In this document: positions 23,840 to 30,505 of the stretch, piece after piece
Layout: the number at the start of each line of letters is the position of its first letter
Position numbering within the stretch: the first letter of the stretch is position 1
Source of the DNA: an uncultured Christensenellaceae bacterium
Lineage (GTDB): Bacteria > Bacillota > Clostridia > Christensenellales > Borkfalkiaceae
DNA length: 58,014 bases
Direction: 5' to 3'
Assembly (NCBI GenBank): GCA_910588465.1
Contig: CAJUOP010000014.1
Coordinates: 1 to 58,014 of the forward strand
The notes under the pieces: model-generated
The model's database searches: none
What the model was told of the DNA's origin: nothing
The model's input: only the letters and a program-made list of their open reading frames with translations
Position numbers and translations under genes: made by a program

Positions 23840-24898
23840 ATGCCTTATCCGGAATGTAAAATTTATTTTGACGGAAGTCATTATATCGCTATTCCGCATA
23901 CGGAAAAGCGTTACCGTCCCCGTCCGAAGAAAAAGGAAGAAATTATTACGGTCAGGGACGGAAATGTAAGCGTTGCCGAATCACCATGTAAAGGCGAACA
24001 GTTAATAGACGAAGCAAGCGCACCGCAGAATGGCGATACGCTATTACCGCTTGAAAAAATCGCGGTATCTGGTATACGGGAAGAACCCGAACAGCCCGCG
24101 CATATCTTGCAACCGAACGAGCGGCTTATGACAAAGAAAGAACTGTTTAATGAGCTATATCAGCAATATCTCTATTTGAAGAAAGGCGAACGGCGGGAAA
24201 AGATCATGACAGCTTTGCGTCCGTACTTTAAGACGGACAATGCGGTGAAGAACTGTGTAGACAGTAATATCGAACGCAAACGGCGCAATCTGATTATGCG
24301 GCATATTCGTTTGACGAGGAAAGTCAATTTACAGGCATTCAATTACTTCGTAACGTTTACCTTCAACGGAAAACTTCATACTGAGGAAAGTTTTCGTAAA
24401 GGCTTGAAAAAGACGCTTGCAAATTTCGCCTCACGGAAAGGCTGGAAGTACGTCGGCGTATGGGAACGATCTCCCGAAAAGCAACGGTTACACTTCCACG
24501 GCTTATTCTATATTCCCGAAGGAACGATGCCGGAGTTATTGATTGAAAAGAACGATTACAGCTTCAAAAGCCGCCGCAGACAGATTACGGTGCAGAATAC
24601 TTATTTCAACGAACGGTTCGGGCGTTCCGATTTTGAGAAGATAGAGGACTATACCATGCTCGGCAATTCGGTTGCCTATCTCATGAAGTATCTCGAAAAG
24701 ACGGGAGAGAAGATTGTTTACAGTAAAGGACTGCCGCAATACTTTATCTCGGATATCATGGATGACGACGTCGTAACGACGATTGGCTTGGAAGATAAAA
24801 AGCTCTTACTATTCGATGATTTTACCTGCTGGGACGAAGGAGAATATATCGGCACGGTGAGCAAAAATACAATTAAGCAAATGCGGAAAAGCAACTGA
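23840..24898 (+). CDS. HUH-type rolling-circle replication initiator
   Basis: 352 aa. Three motifs of rolling-circle Rep proteins appear in order: motif 1 FNYFVTFTFNG (about 168-178), the metal-binding HUH motif RLHFHGLF (His218 and His220), and the tyrosine motif YLMKY (Tyr280, Tyr284). Either tyrosine could be the nicking residue. The first 100 residues form a basic, low-complexity extension. The pattern is close to Rep proteins of clostridial plasmids and phage-like elements. Two nested palindromes 1.0-1.2 kb downstream are candidate nick sites. It would nick the excised circle and start rolling-circle replication or mobilisation. Confidence 0.85.
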   Translation: MPYPECKIYFDGSHYIAIPHTEKRYRPRPKKKEEIITVRDGNVSVAESPCKGEQLIDEASAPQNGDTLLPLEKIAVSGIREEPEQPAHILQPNERLMTKKELFNELYQQYLYLKKGERREKIMTALRPYFKTDNAVKNCVDSNIERKRRNLIMRHIRLTRKVNLQAFNYFVTFTFNGKLHTEESFRKGLKKTLANFASRKGWKYVGVWERSPEKQRLHFHGLFYIPEGTMPELLIEKNDYSFKSRRRQITVQNTYFNERFGRSDFEKIEDYTMLGNSVAYLMKYLEKTGEKIVYSKGLPQYFISDIMDDDVVTTIGLEDKKLLLFDDFTCWDEGEYIGTVSKNTIKQMRKSN

Positions 24899-24933
24899 TT
24901 TTGTCAAGTGACACGATAATGTATTTCAAGGGC

Positions 24934-24962
24934 TTGAAAAAAGGTTTGTGATATGTTATAAT
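24934..24962 (+). promoter_or_regulatory. Promoter of the Bro-N/DinD-like gene
   Basis: TTGAAA (24934-24939), a 17-bp spacer and a perfect TATAAT (24957-24962), 30 bp before the start codon. The gene is thus expressed separately from rep. Confidence 0.85.
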
Positions 24963-24992
24963 TGTTTTTGTAAGTATATTGGAGAAAAATAC

Positions 24993-25880
24993 ATGCAAAA
25001 TAAGATCAAAGTTTTTGAAAGCAAACAGGTGCGTACCGTATGGGATGCCGAAGCCGAAGAATGGTATTTTTCGGTCGTGGATATAGTCGCTGTTTTAATA
25101 GATAAAGATTATGATGGTGCGCGTAAGTATTGGAAAGTGTTAAAAGGCAGGTTGAAAGCCGAGGGGAGTGAGTTGGTATCATTTTGTTACCAACTGAAAT
25201 TACAATCTTCCGATGGGAAATATTATAAAACAGATGTGCTTGATACGAAAGGTGTATTACGACTTGTACAATCTATCCCTTCACCCAAAGCCGAACCGTT
25301 CAAAATGTGGCTGGCGCAGGTCGGCAGCGAACGTTTGGACGAAATAGCTGATCCCGAAAAGGCAATCCTTCGCGGCGCGGATTATTACCGTGCAAAGGGC
25401 TATACGGAAGGCTGGATCAACCAACGCTTGCAGACGATTGAAATGCGGAAAGAGCTTACCGACGAATGGAAAGCGCGCGGTATCGAACGAGATAAGGACT
25501 ACGCGATTTTAACAAGCGAAATGACAAAGGCTTGGAGCGGTCTTACCGTTCAGGAATATAAGCAACTCAAAGGCTTAAAGAAAGAGAATTTGCGCGATAA
25601 CATGACGAACATCGAACTTGTTTTGAATATGCTCGCAGAAGTAACTACGACGGCAATTTCACGGCAAGAACAGCCGGAAACTTTTGACGAAAGTAAAAGG
25701 ATTGCTCGCCGCGGCGGTAGTGTTGCAAAAAATGCAAGAGCAGACATTGAGAGCCAATTAGGGCAATCGGTAATATCTCCGTTAAATGCAAGCGATAAGC
25801 CTGCACTTGAAATCCAATCGTCCATTCCCGATAGCACGGAGGACGGCGCTCCCGACGGAACAGCATCGAAAAAGCAATAA
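24993..25880 (+). CDS. Bro-N / DinD-like protein
   Basis: 295 aa. The start at 24993 is chosen because GGAG lies 8 nt upstream; an upstream in-frame ATG at 24948 lies inside the promoter. The N-terminal Bro-N domain (about 1-110; FESKQVRTVWDAEAEEWYFS, VVDIVAVL) is that of phage antirepressors. The C-terminal part (DNMTNIELVLNMLAEVTTT, then FDESKRIARRGG and ADIESQLGQSVIS) is typical of DinD, the DNA-damage-inducible protein that inhibits RecA filaments. In a mobile element it may link excision or replication to DNA damage. The role here is inferred from family only. Confidence 0.8.
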   Translation: MQNKIKVFESKQVRTVWDAEAEEWYFSVVDIVAVLIDKDYDGARKYWKVLKGRLKAEGSELVSFCYQLKLQSSDGKYYKTDVLDTKGVLRLVQSIPSPKAEPFKMWLAQVGSERLDEIADPEKAILRGADYYRAKGYTEGWINQRLQTIEMRKELTDEWKARGIERDKDYAILTSEMTKAWSGLTVQEYKQLKGLKKENLRDNMTNIELVLNMLAEVTTTAISRQEQPETFDESKRIARRGGSVAKNARADIESQLGQSVISPLNASDKPALEIQSSIPDSTEDGAPDGTASKKQ

Positions 25881-25927
25881 GCAAACGGAACTATTAACTA
25901 AAAAATAACGGCATTCAAATACGGTTC

Positions 25928-26013
25928 AAAATCGGGATATCGCGCGACGGTAAGCGCGGGCGGATCGCCAAGCGGATTAGCGGCGAACGCCCGCTCCGTC
26001 GGCGCCCGATTTT
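25928..26013. repeat. Nested palindrome 1 (candidate origin or nick site)
   Basis: Outer arms AAAATCGGG (25928-25936) and CCCGATTTT (26005-26013) enclose successive helices CGACGG/CCGTCG, GCGGGCG/CGCCCGC and TCGCC/GGCGA around a 12-nt loop. The whole 86-nt unit can fold into one long imperfect hairpin. It has no T-run of terminator type at the right distance from a gene. It lies 50 bp after the Bro-N gene in a gene-free region. Confidence 0.75.
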
Positions 26014-26041
26014 CGTATTTTTAGCGGTTGTTTCAGTTGCG

Positions 26042-26108
26042 TTACGGCGTGTGCTGGTCCGCGGCGGCGAAGCCGCCGCGCTTGTATCAAGACCAGCACA
26101 CGCCGTAA
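26042..26108. repeat. Nested palindrome 2 (candidate origin or nick site)
   Basis: Perfect 18-bp arms TTACGGCGTGTGCTGGTC (26042-26059) and its complement (26091-26108) enclose an inner perfect hairpin CGCGGCGGC-GAA-GCCGCCGCG (26060-26080) and a 10-nt single-stranded CTTGTATCAA (26081-26090). The asymmetric unpaired stretch beside a strong hairpin is the kind of place where HUH proteins nick. The rest of the gene-free stretch to 26375 shows no gene. Confidence 0.75.
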
Positions 26109-26375
26109 ACTCACGCCCCCAACGCTATCTAAACGTTATCCCAACGGGAGCAAATCTATTTTTACAGGCAAAAAAGCACGTTTTTTGTGTGCTTAACGGT
26201 GGTAAAATCTATTATTTTGCGGTTGCTAAAATAACCTTGTTAATGCGCCCTACAACGGCTTTTATCTCGGGACGGGTATTCTTTCGATGATGAGCACAGC
26301 GGCGTTTCTACGCCCGTTTAACGCGGTGCAATGGCGATGTAACCGCGGATATTCAAACGAGAGAATCAGCATGAA

Positions 26376-26400
26376 AAATGGCACGCATTGCGTGCCATTT
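26376..26400. terminator. Terminator downstream of the leftward sigma-like gene
   Basis: A perfect 11-bp stem AAATGGCACGC/GCGTGCCATTT with loop ATT. It lies 15 bp beyond the stop of the minus-strand gene and has a weak U-tract on both sides, so it could work in either direction. Confidence 0.75.
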
Positions 26401-26415
26401 CATTTTGAGGATATT

Positions 26416-27048
26416 TTAGTTTCTTCCGCAAACTTCGTTATATTTTCGTTGTAGGATCATTCTGCTGCGCCATATCGTCGTGTTATTGACGCATAACAAT
26501 CTGGCAATCTCGCATACGCCCATGCCTTTCAGATAGCAGTTTAATGTGTCCTTTTGCTTTTTCGTCAACTTCATTTTACGGATGATTTGCTCTACCTTTT
26601 TATAGCTTTCTTCCGTCTTGTTTTCCTCAAACGGTTCGGGCACTTTTACCGTGTCATTTCGATGTTCGCTGCAAGTATTCATTTGTATCCGATAAAGCTT
26701 ATATACCATGTTCCCTAATTTACTGTAACAGGCGTGCCGTATCGTTACGGGCTTTTTGAATCTGTTCAATATCGTATCGCCGAGTTTCTTTCCCATGTGT
26801 TCACATAGAAAGCAAATTGCCGTTTGTACAAAGTCGTATCCGTCCGAAATGTTGCGCTCGATGTCATGTTTACGGTGAAGATCGCGGATCAGACTGTAAT
26901 AGAAATCTTCCAATTTGCGATACGGCATCAAATGCTTTAACGTAGAAACGGCTATGAGTTCGCCCATTTCCTGTACATTGTCGGGCGTGATGACCGTATC
27001 CAATTCCGTAATGACGTGTTCTCTTGTATGCGGGATATTGAGATTCAT
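26416..27048 (-). CDS. Sigma-like HTH protein, leftward
   Basis: About 210 aa from the ATG at 27046-27048, which follows GGAGG by 9 nt and overlaps the stop of a 22-aa leader. Longer in-frame starts up to 27195 exist but lack a good site. The C-terminal 60 residues (KMKLTKKQKDTLNCYLKGMG then VCEIARLLCVNNTTIWRSRM) form a sigma region-4-like helix-turn-helix. The middle has cysteine-containing helices (FVQTAICFLCEHMGKKLG) with no recognised family. It is the last gene before attR and is read toward the element's interior. It may control excision or replication genes; this is inference. Confidence 0.65.
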   Translation of the reverse strand: MNLNIPHTREHVITELDTVITPDNVQEMGELIAVSTLKHLMPYRKLEDFYYSLIRDLHRKHDIERNISDGYDFVQTAICFLCEHMGKKLGDTILNRFKKPVTIRHACYSKLGNMVYKLYRIQMNTCSEHRNDTVKVPEPFEENKTEESYKKVEQIIRKMKLTKKQKDTLNCYLKGMGVCEIARLLCVNNTTIWRSRMILQRKYNEVCGRN

Positions 27049-27113
27049 AACTGATCGCCTCCGCATATCTTTTCCTTGTTTACCCTTACTGCCTTGTAAA
27101 CCTGTTTGCTCAT
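27045..27113 (-). CDS. 22-aa leader peptide coupled to the sigma-like gene
   Basis: ATG at 27111-27113 preceded by GGAGGTAAAAAAAG. The peptide starts MSKQVYKAVRVNKEKICGG and stops with TGA that overlaps the ATG of the next gene (ATGA). The last codons of the leader contain the GGAGG used by the downstream gene, so translation of the leader likely opens that site. The amino-acid sequence itself shows no run of a single residue. Confidence 0.55.
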   Translation of the reverse strand: MSKQVYKAVRVNKEKICGGDQL

Positions 27114-27204
27114 CTTTTTTTACCTCCGAGATTTTTGATTTGCCGTTCGGCAGGGGCAAAGATGCACGGGTTGAGAGGGCAGACAAATACAACACAAACC
27201 ATTA

Positions 27205-27317
27205 CGGAAGTCAACGACAAAGAAAAAAGATTGCATACGAAAAAACCGAACGGAGTAATTCCATTCGGCTTTCTTTTTTCTTCAAATTTTAAGCAATCTT
27301 TTTTCCGTTGACTTCCG
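27205..27317. repeat. Long inverted repeat next to attR
   Basis: Arms CGGAAGTCAACG (27205-27216) plus AAAAAAGATTGC (27223-27234) on the left; GCAATCTTTTTT (27293-27304) plus CGTTGACTTCCG (27306-27317) on the right. Both 12-nt pairs are perfect complements. The loop holds a leftward terminator. The AAAAAA(C/G)ATTGC theme recurs at 2159-2210 near the other end of the element. It may be an attenuator for the leader/sigma-like transcript or a binding site for an end-recognising protein. Confidence 0.7.
27240..27268 (-). terminator. Leftward terminator inside the inverted repeat
   Basis: On the minus strand a stem CCGAA/TTCGG with an inner GGA/TCC helix is followed by six T. It lies 127 bp upstream of the leader peptide, so it would stop transcripts coming from the right before they reach the sigma-like gene unless the outer repeat forms first. 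Confidence 0.6.
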
Positions 27318-27371
27318 CGAAACCCGTGCTACACTTGCCACAACGAACCGGCAAAAAATCTCGGCTCTTTA

Positions 27372-27806
27372 TTATTGACTTCCGATTTTTGTACTATGTC
27401 CATTTGAACGCTCAAACCCGATCATGACGTTTTCCAGAATAATTCCGTCAAGATTTTGAGAGCCGTCGATGTTGGTTGAAGTCCGCTGTGTTGCCGAAAT
27501 GAGGATTTTACCGTTTTTCTTTAAGCGTTGTTTATTGATTGCCACTTCAATTGAATTTCTTCCGAATCGGTCGAGAGCATAAACGAGGACTATTTCCCAC
27601 GGTTGAGAACGGTCGCTGTCAGCAAGCATTTTTTGAAATGCTTCGCGTTTATCATTAGTGCCCGTTGTTGCCCGATCAATGTAAGTATTCATGATAACGA
27701 GTCCGTTTCTTTCTGCAAACTTTGTGCATTCATGAATTTGTCCTTCGATTGATTGTTCGGTTTGTTTCTCGCACGAATAGCGAGCATAGATTACGGCAGA
27801 TTTCAT
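27372..27806 (-). pseudogene. Serine recombinase of the host element, split by the inserted element
   Basis: MKSAVIYARYSCEKQTEQSI (catalytic Ser11) begins a resolvase domain with the expected DRFGRNS motif. GAGGAAA stands before ATG (27804-27806), which is preferred over longer in-frame starts. True recombinase sequence stops at ENVMIG (27420). The last 15 codons read through attR into element DNA and give an unrelated tail. The missing continuation, MAEYYSAELS, is at 1-62. The remaining 144-aa product would keep the catalytic domain but lack DNA binding, so the host element has probably lost its own recombinase. Confidence 0.88.
27393..27419. other. attR junction
   Basis: Arm ACTATGTCCATTTGAAC (27393-27409), spacer GCTCAAAC (27410-27417) and CC core (27418-27419), then recombinase codons. 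The arm is the inverted copy of the attL arm with one mismatch, at the same 8-nt distance from the core. Confidence 0.82.
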
Positions 27807-27990
27807 CTTGATTTCCTCAATAACTCCTTTTAATGTTTTTCCGTTATAGTGAATAGTCGTTGCGTAGATTTGTTTACCAACGATAAAAAAACGTGAAAAC
27901 ATACGACCAACACCAAACGGATAATTTGTTTCCCTTAATCGGAAAACAAACAAAAAACATCAAAAAAAGACGAGCCGTCAAGGGAAATGC

Positions 27991-28017
27991 AAAAAAATTG
28001 CATGACGGTTGCCATGC
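27991..28017 (-). terminator. Leftward terminator upstream of the split recombinase
   Basis: On the minus strand a GCATG/CATGC hairpin is followed by a run of seven T. A longer AT-rich pairing between 27989-28002 and 28027-28041 could replace it. The sequence just below (27966-27982) is shared with 2138-2152 upstream of the other recombinase, so the two recombinase genes have related control regions. Confidence 0.5.
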
Positions 28018-28138
28018 TGAAAGTGTTGCAATATTTTTGCAGAGCCCTTGCCGTATTCGAGTTCATAATTCTATTTGTCTACGGCGCGGGATTTTTTTGA
28101 TACCATAAAAAAACCGCCTAATTTAATAGGCAGTTTCC

Positions 28139-28172
28139 TTTTAGTTTCCATTTAGTTCCCTTTTGGTTCCCC
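28139..28172 (+). repeat. Short direct repeats upstream of the Ku operon
   Basis: Three imperfect 10-11-nt units (TTTAGTTTCC, TTTAGTTCCC, TTTTGGTTCCC) lie side by side, 20 bp before the -10 box at 28194. They may form an operator. Left of them, at 28110-28135, a small GCCTA/TAGGC hairpin would end leftward transcripts. Confidence 0.45.
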
Positions 28173-28190
28173 GCTAAAAGAAAAACCTCT

Positions 28191-28199
28191 TGCTATAAT
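28191..28199 (+). promoter_or_regulatory. Extended -10 promoter of the small ORF/Ku/ligase genes
   Basis: TGCTATAAT: a TGN extension directly before a perfect TATAAT (28194-28199). No good -35 box is seen 17 bp upstream, as is usual for extended -10 promoters. The short repeats overlap the -35 region. Confidence 0.6.
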
Positions 28200-28222
28200 A
28201 GGGAACAGGAGGAAAAACGACC

Positions 28223-28378
28223 ATGAAAAAAGAAGAAAAGGAATTAGAAGTAATCGTACACGGGAAAATTGATTTGCGCAAAGTTCCCAAAGAAATTTTC
28301 GATGCCTTTATCGCGGCGTTGGAGGAAGATATATGCAATGTGGCAGAAAAAGAAAGAAATAATGAAAATATAAGTTAA
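28223..28378 (+). CDS. Small conserved mobile-element protein (51 aa)
   Basis: Starts MKKEEKELEVIVHGKIDLRK and continues KVPKEIFDAFIAALEED. CAGGAGG lies 9 nt before ATG. Short proteins with a VIHGKIDLxKxPKE pattern are often found next to serine recombinase genes in clostridial elements; this is from memory, not a search. The gene precedes Ku by 21 bp and may share its transcript. The function is unknown. Confidence 0.65.
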   Translation: MKKEEKELEVIVHGKIDLRKVPKEIFDAFIAALEEDICNVAEKERNNENIS

Positions 28379-28399
28379 GAATAAGCTCATACTGTTATC

Positions 28400-29206
28400 A
28401 TGGCATATTCGTATAAAGGCAGTATCAGTTTCGGGCTGGTGTATATTCCCGTAACGCTTCACAACAGCATTAAGCAGAACGACATCGGGTTCAACATGAT
28501 AGACAAGAAAACAAAATCGCGCGTGCGGTATAAAAAGACGTGCGAGGAATGCGACGGCAGAGAGGTCAAGCAAGAGGATATCGTAAAGGGCTTTGAGTAC
28601 GAGGACGGCAAATACGTCATCTTTGAGGAAAAGGACTTCGAGAAAATTAAGACAAAGAAAGATAAAAATATCACGATAGAGCAGTTCGTCGAGGTTGCCG
28701 AGGTCGATCCGATATATTACGACAAGACCTATTACGTTGTTCCAACGGGCGCGGAAAAGGCGTATGCGGTGTTGCTTTCCGCTATGGAACAATCGGGTAA
28801 GGCGGCGATTGCAAAGACGGTGCTCGGTACAAAGGAAACGCTCGTAATGATTCGCGCGAAAAACGGGCAGATGCTTTTGAACACGCTGTTCTTTGCGGAC
28901 GAAGTGGTGAAGAACCCCGCAAAGGAAATTACCGAAAAGGGGAACGCCGCCGAGCTCAAAATGGCGCAGACGATTATCGAGAGCATGACGGGCAAGTTCG
29001 AGCCGGAGAAGTATAAGGACGAATACCGCGAAAAGGTACAAGAAGCGATTGAGAAGAAAATCGCGGGCAAGGAAATCACCGCGCCTAAGGAAAAGGAAAT
29101 CACGGTATCCAACCTTATGGAAGCGCTCACGAAGTCGCTTGAACTGACGAAAAAGCCGAAACCGCCTGTCGAGCGTGCGCCCAAAAGCAAGAAGAAGGAA
29201 GCATAA
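28400..29206 (+). CDS. ku: Ku protein, bacterial NHEJ
   Basis: 268 aa, close to the usual bacterial Ku length. The ring core begins MAYSYKGSISFGLVYIPVTL and continues through RVRYKKTCEECDGREV and YYDKTYYVVPTGAEKAYAVL. The lysine-rich tail (KKPKPPVERAPKSKKKEA) suits DNA or ligase contact. Ku binds double-strand breaks and recruits the ligase encoded next; the two genes overlap by one base (TAATG). It belongs to the host element or its surroundings, between the split recombinase and RNA-A2. It would allow end joining in a genome or element suffering breaks. Confidence 0.95.
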   Translation: MAYSYKGSISFGLVYIPVTLHNSIKQNDIGFNMIDKKTKSRVRYKKTCEECDGREVKQEDIVKGFEYEDGKYVIFEEKDFEKIKTKKDKNITIEQFVEVAEVDPIYYDKTYYVVPTGAEKAYAVLLSAMEQSGKAAIAKTVLGTKETLVMIRAKNGQMLLNTLFFADEVVKNPAKEITEKGNAAELKMAQTIIESMTGKFEPEKYKDEYREKVQEAIEKKIAGKEITAPKEKEITVSNLMEALTKSLELTKKPKPPVERAPKSKKKEA

Positions 29207-30120
29207 TGGCGGATTTATTTCACGATAAGAACATATCTCCCATGCTATTGAACGAGGTCAAAGAGCCGTACGACGATAAAGCCTATATCTATGAATTAAA
29301 GTTAGACGGTATTCGCTGTATTACCTATCTTGGCAAGGACGTAGTGTTGCATAATAAGCGGTTCAAAGACGTATCGGCAATCTACCCTGAACTTTCGGAA
29401 ATGAGCAAGTGCGTGAAAAAGAATATCGTTTTGGACGGAGAGCTTGTCTTGTTATCGAACGGCAAGCCCGATTTTTATGCGTTGCAAAAACGTAGCTTAA
29501 TGAGCGATAAATTTAGGATACAGCTCGCGGCAAAGAAGCAGTCCGTGCAGTTTGCGGCATACGATATTCTCTATTACAACGGCAAAGATTTGACGGACAA
29601 GCCGCTCATGGAACGCAAGGCAATTTTACAAGAGAAAGTTACCGAAGGAAACGGATTAAGTATATCGCGCTATATCGAAGAAAAGGGGATCGCGTTTTTT
29701 AATCTTGCAAAAGAGCAGGAATTGGAGGGAATCGTCGCAAAGAAGAAGGACGGACTGTATCATATCGGAAAGCGCACGAGCGATTGGATAAAAATAAAAG
29801 TGATGCAGGATGCGGATTTGCTTGTTTGCGGCTATCAGCCCGACGAGGACGGTATGCCGAAAGATTTGATTCTCGGTTACTATGACGAAAACGGTAATTT
29901 GCAATGCCGCGGAAAAGTGTATCTCGGCGTGAGCAAGGAGGAACAGGCAATTATCTTAAAAAACGCAAAAAAGAACACGGTCAAACGACCGTGGTTCGAG
30001 AAATATAAAAATGCTGTCTGGTTGAAACCCGAACTAATCGGCACGGCGCACTATATGCACGAAACGGAGAGCGGCGGAATGCGCCAACCTGTTTGGAAAG
30101 GATTGCGAGACGATAAATAA
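29206..30120 (+). CDS. ligD: ATP-dependent DNA ligase (LigD ligase domain only)
   Basis: 304 aa. The adenylation motif KLDGIR (Lys32) and later motifs (DGELVLLSNGKPDF, LEGIVAKKKDGLYHIGKR, SDWIKIK) are in order. The C-terminal OB-fold (about 205-304) has LVCGYQPDEDG. There is no polymerase or nuclease domain, so it is the stand-alone LigD-type ligase of clostridial NHEJ. Its start shares a base with the Ku stop. It seals breaks brought together by Ku using ATP. Confidence 0.93.
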   Translation: MADLFHDKNISPMLLNEVKEPYDDKAYIYELKLDGIRCITYLGKDVVLHNKRFKDVSAIYPELSEMSKCVKKNIVLDGELVLLSNGKPDFYALQKRSLMSDKFRIQLAAKKQSVQFAAYDILYYNGKDLTDKPLMERKAILQEKVTEGNGLSISRYIEEKGIAFFNLAKEQELEGIVAKKKDGLYHIGKRTSDWIKIKVMQDADLLVCGYQPDEDGMPKDLILGYYDENGNLQCRGKVYLGVSKEEQAIILKNAKKNTVKRPWFEKYKNAVWLKPELIGTAHYMHETESGGMRQPVWKGLRDDK

Positions 30121-30123
30121 CGA

Positions 30124-30152
30124 TTGACTTATGTGGCTTTTTGCGGTATAAT
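30124..30152 (+). promoter_or_regulatory. Sigma-70 promoter of RNA-A2
   Basis: TTGACT, a 17-bp spacer and TATAAT, the same as at 2304-2332 except for one base in the spacer (A for G). It starts 4 bp after the ligase stop codon. Confidence 0.85.
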
Positions 30153-30158
30153 AAAAAA

Positions 30159-30309
30159 GCTACATATTACCAATAATAAACTCATAAAGGGACATACTAC
30201 GCCTTGTAGTGTGAGCTCTCAATTTCCCTTTATGAGAAATGGTGATATGTAGCAATATCGAGAGCCGCATGAAATAGGGATGTCGTTCTCGAAAGGGGGC
30301 GGCATTTTT
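30159..30309 (+). ncRNA. Structured small RNA RNA-A, copy 2
   Basis: Identical to copy 1 through the helices that end at 30252, and on to 30280. The terminator then reads ATGTCG (30280-30285)/CGGCAT (30300-30305) instead of ATACCG/CGGTAT, so base changes on both sides keep the stem. The competing GTTCTCG (30285-30291) is unchanged. As in copy 1, it lies between a mobile-element module and an araC gene. Confidence 0.75.
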
Positions 30310-30345
30310 ATGTTACAGAGAAGTCGATATTATTAAAATATTAAG

Positions 30346-30379
30346 AAAAACAAGACAATTTTTGTCTTGTTTTTCTTTT
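30346..30379 (+). terminator. Terminator between RNA-A2 and the cluster II regulator
   Basis: Perfect 13-bp arms AAAAACAAGACAA (30346-30358)/TTGTCTTGTTTTT (30362-30374) followed by a T-rich run. The rest of the interval to 30505 holds a TTGACA (30381-30386) without a clear -10 box, and otherwise nothing I can name. Confidence 0.8.
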
Positions 30380-30505
30380 TTTGACAATAATTAAAGAAAA
30401 AGGTGGACGATTTAATCAAGTTTATCGGCGGTTATTTACAGTCATGATTTCATTCACTACAATAAAACCGTCGGTAAAACTCAGAGGCATAAAAGGGGAG
30501 AAATT

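Larger units (their letters stand above)
61..27419. mobile_element. 27.36-kb serine-recombinase integrative element carrying glycan-use cluster I
   Basis: The boundaries come from the two junctions. At the left, core CC (61-62) is followed by 8 nt and GTTCAAAAGGACATAGT (71-87). At the right, ACTATGTCCATTTGAAC (27393-27409) is followed by 8 nt and core CC (27418-27419). The two 17-nt arms are inverted copies with one mismatch and stand at the same distance from the core. Together they form a 17+8+2+8+17 attP, the size and symmetry known for large serine recombinases. The outside flanks rejoin as an intact recombinase reading frame. The element encodes its own large serine recombinase next to attL. 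No relaxase or type IV secretion genes are visible, so it is not self-conjugative; an HUH Rep gene and palindromes near the right end may allow rolling-circle replication after excision. The recombinase assignment is inference from position. Confidence 0.85.

Noticed and set aside
23840..26120. Complete filamentous or microvirus-like prophage
   Set aside because: The Rep protein and palindromes fit, but no coat, Zot-type or packaging gene is present.
27205..27216. 13-nt match to 57992-58004 (TACGGAAGTCAAC) as a second att site
   Set aside because: Matches of this length are expected by chance in 58 kb, and the copy at the right edge is part of a coding sequence.
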